Assembly (NCBI RefSeq): GCF_000784735.1
Contig: NZ_JSYG01000008.1
Span: 124,001 to 188,000, forward strand
Source of the DNA: Dickeya undicola
Lineage (GTDB): Bacteria; Pseudomonadota; Gammaproteobacteria; Enterobacterales; Enterobacteriaceae
DNA length: 64,000 nt
Reading direction: 5' to 3'
A program made the position numbers and the translations under genes. How positions within the stretch are numbered: the stretch's first letter is position 1; each line of letters begins with the position of its first letter. Shown here in pieces: positions 55,941 through 64,000 of the stretch. The notes below the pieces were generated by a model. The model was given only the letters and a program-made list of their open reading frames with translations, ran no database searches and was not told the DNA's origin.

Positions 55941-56839
55941 CAGGCCGCCTCCACGGTCTGCTGACATCCCAACCAGCCATCGCGCCCGGCGAGGGAACCC
56001 CGCACCACGCGCCCGACCGGCAATGTAGTGGTATCATCCGGCAGCAATTCACTCAGCGGACAAAAGCGAATGCCTTCCTGCTCCGCCAGCGCCAGCAGTT
56101 CGCTGAACTGATCGCTCATCACAATGCCTTCCACTTCAGCATGAATGGTGTAGACCGGTGTACCCTGATCCTGATGGATTTTATCCAGAATATAGCGATT
56201 GAAATCGGCCGCGCTGGTTTCCCGGCCGACCGCTTCATCCCAGGTGGGCAACGTAACCGGAATCTGTACTGTACCGGTGCTGCCGTCGCTGAGCAGCGGG
56301 CGGAACGGCGCGGTGCCGCGACAGTCGCTGTTGTAGCGAAAGCCAAACCGCTGCTTAGCTTCCACCGCGGTTTGATCCGCACGCCAACCCGCTACCGCCG
56401 AACACGCTACCGGCTCGCCGGTAATCGATTGCAACGCCTCGTAGGCCAGTCGGATCTGTTGTTCCATTTTGGCCTGATCCCACACCCCGGCCCAGGTTTG
56501 CCAGGCGAAGTGATCCCAGGCGTGCAGCCCGACTTCGTGCTGCCGGGACGCCGCGCGAATCGGCTCCGGCAAACCGCGGCCGATCACCCTGCCCGGCCAG
56601 GCGGTGCCCGCCAGCAGGATGTCCCAGCCATACAGCGATGCTGCGCGCGAGCGCAGCATCTTCCACAAAAACACCGGTCGAATCAGGCGCCACAAATGGC
56701 GCCCCATGTTGTCGGGCCCGACGCTGAAGAAAAAGCTGGCCCGGACGCCATAGACGTCCAGCAACTCCAGCAGGCGGGGCACCCCCACCCGCGTGCCGCG
56801 CCAGGTATCAACGTCAATCCTTAACCCTACTTTTCTCAT
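55940..56839 (-). CDS. arnD: 4-deoxy-4-formamido-L-arabinose-phosphoundecaprenol deformylase
   Basis: A 299-residue NodB-type polysaccharide deacetylase that removes the formyl group from undecaprenyl-phosphate-Ara4FN. The metal site begins [16 protein letters not shown] with its aspartates, then [16 protein letters not shown] holds the histidines, and [10 protein letters not shown] a further ligand. The ATG at 56839 gives the family start [12 protein letters not shown]; the long upstream extension of the frame overlaps arnA out of phase and is not real. Confidence 0.94.
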   Translation of the reverse strand: MRKVGLRIDVDTWRGTRVGVPRLLELLDVYGVRASFFFSVGPDNMGRHLWRLIRPVFLWKMLRSRAASLYGWDILLAGTAWPGRVIGRGLPEPIRAASRQHEVGLHAWDHFAWQTWAGVWDQAKMEQQIRLAYEALQSITGEPVACSAVAGWRADQTAVEAKQRFGFRYNSDCRGTAPFRPLLSDGSTGTVQIPVTLPTWDEAVGRETSAADFNRYILDKIHQDQGTPVYTIHAEVEGIVMSDQFSELLALAEQEGIRFCPLSELLPDDTTTLPVGRVVRGSLAGRDGWLGCQQTVEAA

Positions 56840-56852
56840 TCGCGGTCCTGTT

Positions 56853-58844
56853 TTATTCGCTGTCCTGACTGAATCGGCCGGTTTCAACGGTCTGGAGGAA
56901 GAAGTCCAGCGTTTCCGCCACAGTTTTTTCCATCTCGATGGTCGGCTGCCAGTGTAGCAAGCGTTTGGCATTGCGGATGCTGGGTTTGCGGTGCTCCACA
57001 TCCTGATAGCCTTTACCGTAGTAGCTGCTGCTTTCCACTTCGCGGAAACCGGCGAACGGCGGGAACTGGCTACGCAGCGGATGCTTCTCAAAGCTCTCCA
57101 GCAGCTGTTCCGCCAGTTGGCGAATGCTGGCTTCGTTGTCCGGGTTGCCGATGTTGATGATCTGGCCGTCGCACACGCCGTCTTTATTCTCAATGATGCG
57201 GAACAGCGCTTCGATACCGTCTTTGATATCGGTAAAACAACGCTTCTGACGACCGCCGTCAACCAGCTTGATCGGCGAGCCTTCCACCAGGTTCAGGATC
57301 AACTGGGTGATGGCACGGGAGCTGCCGATACGCGCGGCGTTCAGGTTATCTAGACGCGGCCCCATCCAGTTGAACGGACGGAACAGGGTGAAACGCAGCC
57401 CTTCTTTTTCGCCGTAAGCCCAGATAACGCGGTCCAGCAGCTGTTTGGATACCGAGTAAATCCAGCGCTGTTTGTTGATCGGCCCAACGATCAGGTTGGA
57501 GTTGTCTTCGTCGAACACCGGGTCGGTACACATGCCGTACACCTCGGAGGTGGACGGGAAAATGATGCGTTTTTTGTACTTCACGCAGTCGCGGATGGTT
57601 TTCAGGTTTTCTTCGAAATCCAGCTCGAATACGCGCAGCGGGTTACGGGTGTACTCGATAGGCGTAGCGATCGCCACCAGCGGCAGCACCACGTCGCATT
57701 TCTTGATGTGGTACTCGATCCACTCGGAATGAATACTGATGTCCCCTTCCACGAAGTGGAAATGCGGGTTGCCGAGGAAACGTTCGATAGCATCGGAACT
57801 GATATCCAGACCGAACACTTCGTAGTTATCTTCCTGCAACAGGCGCTCGGTCAGGTGGTTACCGATAAAACCGTTCACCCCGAGGATCAGCACACGGGTA
57901 CGGCGCTTCACACTCACCACCGGCGAGTTGTTGAGGATAGCGCCGGTCACCAGACCCAGGCTCTGGGCCAGTTGTGCGCCTTGCAGATAAATACCGTTGT
58001 CGCCCTGACCAGTGACGATCTCCAGCGCGTCGTTACCACAAGCCACCACCAGCGGCGAGGTGCTCAGCACGGTGCCCGGCTTGGCGGCGGCGAAATCAGT
58101 ACGCACCTTCGCCTGCCAGATAATGAACTTCGTTGTGCCGACGAAACTGAACGCGCCCGGCCACGGCTCGGTCACCGCTCGCACCAGGTTATACAGGGTA
58201 CGCGCTGGCTTCTGCCATTCAATACGTCCGTCTTCAGGAGTACGGCGGCCTACGTAAGTGGCCTGGCTCTCATCCTGCGGAATATCGTTCGCTTTACCGG
58301 CAGCGATGGCGGGCAGGCTATCTTTCAGCAACTGATCGGCGACGTCACGCAGCTTGCGGTGCAGGCTCAGCGCGGTATCGCTCTCGTCGATCGCCACACG
58401 CTGCTGCGCCACGATGTTGCCAGCATCGGCACGCGCCACCATGCGGTGCAGGGTCACGCCGGTTTCAGTTTCGCCGTTGACCAGCGCCCAGTTCAGCGGT
58501 GCCCGGCCACGATAACGCGGCAGCAGCGAACCGTGCAGGTTGTAAGCGCCATGCACCGCGCTCTGCAGAATGGCATCGCTCAGCAGGTGACGGTAGTAGA
58601 AGGAAAAAATGACGTCCGGCGACATCGCCGCAATGCGCTCCACCCACAGCGGGTGGTTAACGTCATCCGGTGCGAATACCGGAATGCCCAGCTCCGCCGC
58701 GGTGCGGGCTACCGATCCAAAGAACTGATTTTCCGCCGGGTTATCCGCGTGGGTAAACACCGCTTCCACGGTATAGCCCGCTGCCACCAACGCGCGGAGT
58801 CCCACGCAACCGAAATCATGATAGGCAAAAACAACAGCTTTCAT
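56853..58844 (-). CDS. arnA: Bifunctional UDP-Ara4N formyltransferase / UDP-glucuronic acid decarboxylase
   Basis: A 663-residue two-domain enzyme. The N-terminal 305 residues are a formyltransferase ([38 protein letters not shown] with catalytic Asn-His). The C-terminal part is an NAD-dependent SDR decarboxylase ([38 protein letters not shown] with the Tyr-X3-Lys pair). It makes UDP-Ara4O and formylates UDP-Ara4N. Start overlaps the arnC stop by four bases. Confidence 0.96.
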   Translation of the reverse strand: MKAVVFAYHDFGCVGLRALVAAGYTVEAVFTHADNPAENQFFGSVARTAAELGIPVFAPDDVNHPLWVERIAAMSPDVIFSFYYRHLLSDAILQSAVHGAYNLHGSLLPRYRGRAPLNWALVNGETETGVTLHRMVARADAGNIVAQQRVAIDESDTALSLHRKLRDVADQLLKDSLPAIAAGKANDIPQDESQATYVGRRTPEDGRIEWQKPARTLYNLVRAVTEPWPGAFSFVGTTKFIIWQAKVRTDFAAAKPGTVLSTSPLVVACGNDALEIVTGQGDNGIYLQGAQLAQSLGLVTGAILNNSPVVSVKRRTRVLILGVNGFIGNHLTERLLQEDNYEVFGLDISSDAIERFLGNPHFHFVEGDISIHSEWIEYHIKKCDVVLPLVAIATPIEYTRNPLRVFELDFEENLKTIRDCVKYKKRIIFPSTSEVYGMCTDPVFDEDNSNLIVGPINKQRWIYSVSKQLLDRVIWAYGEKEGLRFTLFRPFNWMGPRLDNLNAARIGSSRAITQLILNLVEGSPIKLVDGGRQKRCFTDIKDGIEALFRIIENKDGVCDGQIINIGNPDNEASIRQLAEQLLESFEKHPLRSQFPPFAGFREVESSSYYGKGYQDVEHRKPSIRNAKRLLHWQPTIEMEKTVAETLDFFLQTVETGRFSQDSE

Positions 58845-59824
58845 TCTTCATTGTCCTGTTCAGAAAATCGTGGATCATTGCCAACAATACGTTGAATAAA
58901 ATAACGGGGACGGGCGCGGACATCGTTGTAGATTCGTCCGATATATTCCCCCAATAGCCCCATACCGACGAACTGTGCGCCGATAAAAGAGAACAACACG
59001 GCGAATAGCGTAAACACCCCGTCCGCCGCCCAGGCCGCGCCGAAAAACAGACGCAGCAGGATCAGCAACAGCGCCAGCGTGAAACCGGAGAGCGCAATCA
59101 CGCTGCCCACCACGCTCAGCAAACGCAGCGGCGTGGTGGTCAGGCAGGTCACCAGGTCGTACATCAGGTTAATAAGCTTCATGAAGCTGTATTTGGAGTC
59201 GCCAAACTCGCGCTCGGAGTGGCGCACCATAATTTCGGTGGTGCGGCGGGCAAAGGTATTGGCGAGGATCGGGATAAAGGTGCTGCGCTCGTGGCAGTGC
59301 AGCATGGCGTCGATGATATGGCGGCGATAGGCACGCAGCATACAGCCGTAATCGTTCATGGCCTTGCCGGTGGTGCGCTGAATCAGGTGGTTGATCATGC
59401 GCGAAGCGGTTTTACGAAACACACTGTCCTGACGATTTTCGCGGATGGTGCCCACCACGTCGTACCCTTGATCCGCCGTGTCCACCAGCCGGGGAATTTC
59501 TTCCGGCGGGTTTTGCAGGTCGGCATCCAGCGTGATGATAAGATCGCCGGATACATGGCTGAACCCGGCCATGATCGCCGAATGCTGCCCGTAGTTGCGG
59601 TTAAGAATCACCGCCACTACATGGCTGCCCGGTGCCTGCGCCGCCTCGGTCAGTAACGCGGCCGAGTTGTCGCTACTGCCATCGTCCACCAGCAGAATTT
59701 CATAATCACGGTTCATTTGATCACAGGCGGCGGTGGTGCGACGAATCAGCTCCGGCAGGCTCTCCTGCTCGTTGAAAACCGGAATCACCACCGAGACTTT
59801 ATTAATTGCTTCCATGTCTGACAT
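58841..59824 (-). CDS. arnC: Undecaprenyl-phosphate Ara4FN transferase
   Basis: A 327-residue GT2 glycosyltransferase ([49 protein letters not shown]) with two C-terminal membrane helices. It attaches Ara4FN to undecaprenyl phosphate at the inner face of the inner membrane. The ATG at 59824 overlaps the arnB stop (TGATG); a second ATG at 59815 would also give the family start. Confidence 0.95.
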   Translation of the reverse strand: MSDMEAINKVSVVIPVFNEQESLPELIRRTTAACDQMNRDYEILLVDDGSSDNSAALLTEAAQAPGSHVVAVILNRNYGQHSAIMAGFSHVSGDLIITLDADLQNPPEEIPRLVDTADQGYDVVGTIRENRQDSVFRKTASRMINHLIQRTTGKAMNDYGCMLRAYRRHIIDAMLHCHERSTFIPILANTFARRTTEIMVRHSEREFGDSKYSFMKLINLMYDLVTCLTTTPLRLLSVVGSVIALSGFTLALLLILLRLFFGAAWAADGVFTLFAVLFSFIGAQFVGMGLLGEYIGRIYNDVRARPRYFIQRIVGNDPRFSEQDNEE

Positions 59825-60966
59825 CAGCGTTTCCCCGCCAGTTCAGTTAACGCATCCACCACCCGGTCCACATCCTCGTCGCGCATATCCGGGAACAACG
59901 GCAGAGAGCAGATTCGGGCCGAGTTCCAGTCGGTGTTCGGCAGGTGGAGGTTGGTGAAACGTTCACGATAGTATTTCTGGGTATGGGCAGCGCGGAAATG
60001 CAGGCCAGTGCCAATATTGCGTTCTTTTAACGCTTGCATCAGCCCGTCGCGATCGATGCCGCAACGCGCTTCATCCACCCGGATGATAAACAGGTGCCAG
60101 GCGTGTTGGTGCGGCCATGACGGCAGTGTCAGCGGCTGGAACGGCAACGCAGCCAGTTTTTGCAGATAACGCTGCGCCAGCGCTTCGCGGCGCGCATTGT
60201 TGGCGGCCAGCTTTTCCAGTTGCACCAGCGCAATGGCGGCGCTGATATCCGGCAGGTTGTACTTGAAGCCCGGCGAAACCACTTCCGCCTGCGGTGCGCG
60301 CCCCTGCACCATGCGATCAAACGCGTCTACCGCCAGACCATGGAATTTCAGACTGCGAATGCGGTTAGCCAGCTCGTCGTCGTCCGTCACCACCAGACCG
60401 CCTTCAGCGCAGGTCATGTTTTTGATGGCGTGGAAGGAGAAAATCGCCGTGCCTTCACCGCCGACGTGGCGGCCACGGTAGTAGGTGCCCGCCGCGTGGG
60501 CAGCATCCTCAATCACCGGAATGCCGTGACGGCGGCCAATGTCACGAATAGCGTCGATATCTGCCGGTGCACCAGCGTAGTGAACCGGAATAATGGCTTT
60601 GGTGCGGGGAGTAATGGCCGCTTCAATCGCTTGTGGCGTCACCATCAGGTTATCGCGGTCCACATCCACCATCACAGGCTCTGCACCCAGCAGCACAATC
60701 ATGTTCAGGGTGGAAACCCAGGTGAGTGACGGCGTGATCACTTCATCGCCAGCGCCAATGCCCAGTGCCATCAGGGTGACGTGCATACCGCCAGTCGCGG
60801 AGCTGACTGCAATGGCGTGTTTCGCACCGGTCAGAACGGCAAACTGTTGCTCCAGTTCCTGATTTTTGGGGCCAGTGGTAATCCATCCGGAACGAAGAAC
60901 CTGCCCGACCGCAGCAAGTTCTTCCTCACCTAACGCGGGGCGTGAGAAAGGTAGAAAATCAGCCAT
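59824..60966 (-). CDS. arnB: UDP-Ara4O aminotransferase
   Basis: A 380-residue DegT-family PLP aminotransferase that makes UDP-Ara4N from the ketosugar. The start [20 protein letters not shown], the PLP lysine in [15 protein letters not shown] and [18 protein letters not shown] are conserved with E. coli ArnB. ATG at 60966; the 24 codons upstream are leader. It is the first gene of arnBCADTEF, about 210 bases after the predicted PmrA-type promoter. Confidence 0.96.
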   Translation of the reverse strand: MADFLPFSRPALGEEELAAVGQVLRSGWITTGPKNQELEQQFAVLTGAKHAIAVSSATGGMHVTLMALGIGAGDEVITPSLTWVSTLNMIVLLGAEPVMVDVDRDNLMVTPQAIEAAITPRTKAIIPVHYAGAPADIDAIRDIGRRHGIPVIEDAAHAAGTYYRGRHVGGEGTAIFSFHAIKNMTCAEGGLVVTDDDELANRIRSLKFHGLAVDAFDRMVQGRAPQAEVVSPGFKYNLPDISAAIALVQLEKLAANNARREALAQRYLQKLAALPFQPLTLPSWPHQHAWHLFIIRVDEARCGIDRDGLMQALKERNIGTGLHFRAAHTQKYYRERFTNLHLPNTDWNSARICSLPLFPDMRDEDVDRVVDALTELAGKR

Positions 60967-61183
60967 GTAAAAATTCACTCTCAGGTTAAATCGATGATTA
61001 TTGGTGTGGCGAGATAATTTTTTGAGCACTCGGGTCACATCGCCGTCCCGCCATCAAAATCGGATATGGGGATAAATACGTCAGGGAAAACCGCTCCTTA
61101 GTCCTTGCGAGGGATAAGTAGAAAAGCAATTAATGACAGTAATATGACCATCAATAATGTTGTTCATCTGACCTTGGTAGATG

Positions 61184-61216
61184 AGCATAACGAAGATTTC
61201 TTAGGTGAATATTAAG
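61184..61216 (-). promoter_or_regulatory. PmrA(BasR)-box promoter of arn
   Basis: On the minus strand CTTAAT-ATTCA-CCTAAG (61216-61200) fits the PmrA box, two half-sites with a five-base gap and one mismatch. Ten bases downstream is a -10 TATGCT (61189-61184), start near 61177. The spacing from box to -10 is that of PmrA-activated promoters with no usable -35. Confidence 0.65.
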
Positions 61217-61356
61217 ATGCTTCTTTTTAGCTGATGTTCAATCCGGGAGAAGAATAACAAGCGATGTTTAAACCCATCATCAATAAAATGGCGTTCAACG
61301 ACAAACATTCATCCATCCTCAACCATATATAAACACACGAAAAGTAAGATGTTTTT

Positions 61357-61372
61357 CGTGATGCAAATCACA
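61357..61372. promoter_or_regulatory. CRP-like site upstream of arn
   Basis: CGTGA-TGCAAA-TCACA matches nine of ten CRP consensus positions. It could serve a distal arn promoter (-10 near 61326-61331) or have no role; no other gene is near. Confidence 0.4.
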
Positions 61373-61650
61373 TTGAAATCAAAACAACAAAAGAATTACG
61401 ATTTCTTGCAAAATAATTAAAACTATCAACGTGGGAATAAATCCCATTCATACAAATTACTTATTTTTCTATAAAATATGAGCGGAGATAACCGTGCGTT
61501 CTTGTTCATCACTGACTCGCCATCCCTCTGCACTTTCTCATATTCTTTAATTATCATGAACAAAGCATAGTAAGATTTTCTGATATGGCAACAGGACAGG
61601 TCCCCATTGGGGGATATAACATCAGAAATGATATGCATAAAAAGCAAAAA

Positions 61651-61676
61651 AACCGCCCATGCAGCCATGGGCGGTT
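61651..61676 (-). terminator. Terminator of the lipoprotein operon
   Basis: Eleven-base perfect stem AACCGCCCATG / CATGGGCGGTT with a four-base loop. On the minus strand a T-rich tract follows, 33 bases after the GNA1162 gene stop. Confidence 0.88.
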
Positions 61677-61708
61677 TTCTAGGTTATACATTTAAGAAAA
61701 TAATATAA

Positions 61709-62368
61709 TTACTTAGCTTCTTTCCCGTACATCGGTGAGCGCGGACCATATAACAGGGAAGAAGGACCACCAGCCGTCAACAGACGTACACTGGTAATAC
61801 CCGCAATATCGTGGCCTTTATCAGCAATAGTATCGGCAATCTGTGTAACTGCCGCCTGAACCAGCAAGCCGATAACGCCTCCGTTAGAATTCGACTGCTG
61901 TTCGCTACTGGAGGCAGTCGCACTGCCTTTCCATAACTCCTTGCCATTACGCAAATCAACCAAGCGCGCATTAGCAGTAACACGAGTTTCACTATTTATG
62001 ACCATGTATTTTGAACCATAGTCAGTGATATCAAGATACAGAGCCGCATCCGCTCCGAAAATCTGGTGCAGCTTCGCTACGCTAACTGCCTGAATATCCT
62101 GAGCTGTTGTCAAACCATTCTGTTTAAAAGTCTCGTCCGTTACCGCAACAGGCAGCACATAGTACCCTGATTCAGCTAACGGGTACGTCACTTGACTAAG
62201 GAAGCTAGTCCCGGCTTTCACATCCGGAGAGTGGTTCAGTGGTGGCAATACCAGAATCGTTCTCGGTTTGCTCTGCTTGAACGCAGTATAATCATAAGGT
62301 TGCGGCTTGGCACAGCCAGTAAGAACCAGCACACCCATCAAACTGATTAATGCTAAAAAACGGTTCAT
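61709..62368 (-). CDS. GNA1162-family lipoprotein
   Basis: A 219-residue lipoprotein; the lipobox LTGC puts Cys19 at the mature N-terminus, with Ala at +2, which favours outer-membrane sorting. The GNA1162/DUF799 domain follows (RTILVLPPLNHSPDVKAG; FGADAALYLDITDYGSKY; ARLVDLRNGKELWKG). It is a meningococcal surface-lipoprotein family with a TolB/CsgG-like fold of unknown role. It is third in an operon with the CsgG-like and DUF4810 genes, three bases after the latter. Confidence 0.86.
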   Translation of the reverse strand: MNRFLALISLMGVLVLTGCAKPQPYDYTAFKQSKPRTILVLPPLNHSPDVKAGTSFLSQVTYPLAESGYYVLPVAVTDETFKQNGLTTAQDIQAVSVAKLHQIFGADAALYLDITDYGSKYMVINSETRVTANARLVDLRNGKELWKGSATASSSEQQSNSNGGVIGLLVQAAVTQIADTIADKGHDIAGITSVRLLTAGGPSSLLYGPRSPMYGKEAK

Positions 62369-62371
62369 TGC

Positions 62372-62725
62372 TTATTTTCCTTTATTCTTGCTCAACAGAA
62401 AGTCCATGAAAGGGGCGGATTCGGGGAATAATGATTTTTCCGTCTCGAACTGCTGACGAGCATCCACACCGTGGCCTGTTTTTGCATACAGCAGACCCAA
62501 TTGAGCATGTAATCCAGGGGGCACGGGTTTGTTCTGCGATTTGGCAACCTCTACTGACTTCTGCAAAGAAGCAATCTGCTCTTCAGGGCTGCTTTTATCC
62601 TGCTGATAATATTGATAAAGTGTAGTCTGGTAATTATCCCAGCTATAAATGGTCTTGGGCGCTGAAGCACACCCAGCCAGTAAAGTTGCGGCCAATAACA
62701 GCGCTGTCTTTTTATTGAATAACAT
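62372..62725 (-). CDS. DUF4810 lipoprotein
   Basis: A 117-residue small lipoprotein (lipobox LLAGC, Cys19, Ala at +2). After IYSWDNYQTTLYQYYQQDKS come mostly helical segments (PPGLHAQLGLLYAKTGHGVDARQQFETEKSLFPES, split by conserved GLLYAKTG). It is a TPR-like single repeat of unknown function, almost always found between CsgG-like and GNA1162 genes, as here. Confidence 0.86.
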   Translation of the reverse strand: MLFNKKTALLLAATLLAGCASAPKTIYSWDNYQTTLYQYYQQDKSSPEEQIASLQKSVEVAKSQNKPVPPGLHAQLGLLYAKTGHGVDARQQFETEKSLFPESAPFMDFLLSKNKGK

Positions 62726-62743
62726 TATTATTTTCCCATTCCT

Positions 62744-63415
62744 TTAATTTGATGGACGCCATGCGCCGCTCTCAATACCTGCAACCAGGTTGTTAACCGC
62801 TTCACGAATCGCCAAATCCAGTACTTTGCCATTCAGCGTCGAGTCATAACTGGCTGTACCGCCAAACCCGACAATCTCACGATTGGACAACGCATATTCA
62901 CCAGCCCCCTGCACGGAATACACGACTTCAGATGTCTGGACATTTACGATATTCAATGTGGTCTTAGCGTAGGCAATCTGTGATTTGCCTCTGCCAAGAA
63001 TGCCCCACAGTTGATGATCGCCAACTTCCTTACGACCAAACTCAGTTACATCCCCTGTCACAACGTAATTTGCGCCTTTTAAGGTTTGAGTCTGACCTTT
63101 AATACCAGCTTCCGTTTTCAGCTCGTCCATGTTGGTGCGATCCAACACATTAAAGCGGCCAGTTTGCTGTAAGTGGCTAACAAGAATGGTTTTAGCTTGA
63201 TTTCCCAAACGGTCTACACCATCAGAGAAAATGCCATTCATATAGTTGGAGCGATTTTCAAATTTCCCTACCGAAATGGGGCTGCGGACGCCTTGATAAG
63301 GCGTGCTGTAGGACGCAACTTTAGGAGTTTCCACGGTACGTGAAGATTCTGTGGCACATCCGCCCAACAGGGTGGCGGCAATGACCATAGAACAAAAAAC
63401 GACCTTTTTATTCAT
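62744..63415 (-). CDS. CsgG/HfaB-like lipoprotein
   Basis: A 223-residue outer-membrane lipoprotein (lipobox LLGGC, Cys20). It has CsgG-family strands: ISVGKFENRSNYMNGIFSDG, GANYVVTGDVTEFGRKEVG and YAKTTLNIVNVQTSEVVYSV. It lacks csgE, csgF and curlin genes nearby, so it is not part of a curli system; it belongs to the three-lipoprotein locus. ATG at 63415 (MNKKVVFCSMVIAATLLGGC); the 29 codons upstream are not conserved. Confidence 0.87.
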   Translation of the reverse strand: MNKKVVFCSMVIAATLLGGCATESSRTVETPKVASYSTPYQGVRSPISVGKFENRSNYMNGIFSDGVDRLGNQAKTILVSHLQQTGRFNVLDRTNMDELKTEAGIKGQTQTLKGANYVVTGDVTEFGRKEVGDHQLWGILGRGKSQIAYAKTTLNIVNVQTSEVVYSVQGAGEYALSNREIVGFGGTASYDSTLNGKVLDLAIREAVNNLVAGIESGAWRPSN

Positions 63416-63861
63416 AGACCAATCCCTTACTAAATTATTGTTATACCGGTCAGCGTTTCTCATGAATGAGGTAGATGCCTGATAACGCCAGCATCCAGCC
63501 AACGGCGGGAGCTATTATGCTTAACGTTAAGATAAGTAACCACATATTTCACATCTAAAACTAAATTAAATATCCCGAACAAACATAAATATTCTCACGA
63601 TCATTTTTCGATTAATAAAACTCTCATCATGTATTGCTGCGAATGGCTGTTTTTGTCTTTTTTGATAACTGCATGAAAAAATTTGGTTATTTTTACCCCA
63701 CATTATCTGTTCTATATCAAGATTCATGCTGACCCGAGTCGCTAGGATAACCCTCAATAATTGAAGGGAACGTTATTTTTTCTCCTGACGAGACAAGTAC
63801 CCCCCCTTCCAGAATCACTTTCTAAGAACCTTTCTCAATAGGCGCAATTGGCGTAGCCAGT
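63416..63861. other. AT-rich upstream region of the lipoprotein operon
   Basis: About 446 bp without a credible gene. The frame at 63566-63757 has no ribosome site or family resemblance. It probably holds the operon promoter. No repeat is seen until the element at 63862. Confidence 0.45.
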
Positions 63862-64000
63862 TTGGACTCGGGCAGCGCGGAGACAACATGCAACGCATGT
63901 TGAACGGACAATTGCTTTGTCCGGCCCTACGGGCGAACGCAGCGAGCAAACCAGAGCGTACACGTAGTACGTGAGGGTTTCGAGCACTGCCCAGGTCCAA
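63862..64000. repeat. Nested-hairpin element with inverted-repeat ends
   Basis: The outer arms (63862-63875 and 63987-64000) pair at 12 of 14 positions. Inside are four more stems: CAACATGC/GCATGTTG (63884-63902), CGGACAA/TTGTCCG (63905-63923), GCCC/GGGC (63924-63934) and CACGT/ACGTG (63961-63973). A minus-strand frame runs through it but has the look of translated repeat. It may extend past the right edge. Confidence 0.7.

Larger units (their letters stand above)
60967..61650. other. arn leader and upstream AT-rich region
   Basis: No gene. It holds the PmrA-type promoter (61184-61216), a CRP-like site (61357-61372) with a TATATA box (61326-61331) that could form a distal promoter, and AT-rich DNA to the csgG-operon terminator. 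The 80-codon frame at 61426-61668 overlaps that terminator and has no family resemblance. Confidence 0.5.

Noticed and set aside
57346-57531. Short frames within arnA as extra genes
   Set aside because: They are out-of-phase shadows of the arnA coding sequence.
57708-58895. 395-codon frame antisense to arnA
   Set aside because: It is histidine/glutamine-rich shadow translation opposite a well-supported enzyme, like the antisense frames in gyrB, prlC and the 2-oxoglutarate/ATP-grasp genes.
61426-61668. 80-codon frame between arnB and the lipoprotein operon
   Set aside because: Its start lies within the terminator stem and it has no recognisable domain.
62744-63415. Curli secretion system
   Set aside because: Only a CsgG-like pore protein is present; csgE, csgF, csgA, csgB and csgD are absent and the neighbours are DUF4810 and GNA1162 lipoproteins.
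63815-64000. 61-codon minus-strand frame at the right edge
   Set aside because: It runs through the nested-hairpin element; such frames in repeats are usually spurious calls.

Overview
The window is a GC-rich enterobacterial chromosome segment, and the best fit is a soft-rot Pectobacteriaceae genome such as Dickeya. That assignment rests on gene content and protein similarity recalled from memory, not on a database search. Conserved core blocks are glyQ, tag-yiaC, ghrB, avtA, glk, gor, rbn, rlmJ, prlC-rsmJ, gyrB-recF-dnaN-dnaA, rpmH-rnpA-yidD-yidC-mnmE and arnBCADTEF. The accessory genes (oxalate use, beta-glucoside PTS, a small amino-acid-modifying operon) suit a plant-associated lifestyle. 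There are no rRNA or tRNA genes, no insertion sequences, no CRISPR array and no prophage structural genes.

Layout. 1-9.4 kb: partial glyQ, a TauE permease, tag-yiaC, a gene-free structured stretch (2.45-3.0 kb), ghrB, a secreted aldose-epimerase-like protein behind a CRP-type promoter, avtA, a YhcN-like protein, a NIPSNAP protein, glk and a DUF3861 protein. 9.4-11.9 kb: a MarR regulator with two palindromic operators and a C-terminus supplied by an ERIC element, a GNAT enzyme and a LysR regulator. 12.3-18.1 kb: an oxalate operon (OFA transporter, oxalyl-CoA decarboxylase, two tandem CoA-transferases) whose leader carries a 61-nt palindrome.

18.2-26.7 kb holds the most unusual material. A four-gene minus-strand operon encodes a divergent KamA-type radical-SAM enzyme, an ATP-grasp ligase, a 2-oxoglutarate dioxygenase and an MFS exporter. 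Together these look like a compact, NRPS-free pathway that builds and exports a modified amino acid or short peptide. Across an AT-rich, ERIC-containing spacer lie a phosphoserine-aminotransferase-like gene, an Lrp/AsnC regulator and a YitT membrane protein, followed by a GntR gene that has lost its start.

26.8-43 kb: gor, rbn, rlmJ, yghW, prlC-rsmJ, an MFS transporter, an AT-rich orphan with a methyltransferase-like fold, and gyrB-recF-dnaN-dnaA transcribed away from rpmH. The dnaA-rpmH spacer has twelve GATC sites in 260 bp and a perfect DnaA box. 43-47 kb: rpmH to mnmE. 47-51.5 kb: a bglF-bglB-bglG operon with a textbook antiterminator/terminator leader and a CRP-type promoter. 51.7-53.5 kb: an HPPD-type dioxygenase and a GNAT enzyme. 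53.5-61.2 kb: the complete lipid A aminoarabinose operon behind a PmrA-box-like promoter. 61.7-63.4 kb: three lipoproteins (CsgG-like, DUF4810, GNA1162). The right edge is a nested-hairpin element bounded by inverted repeats.
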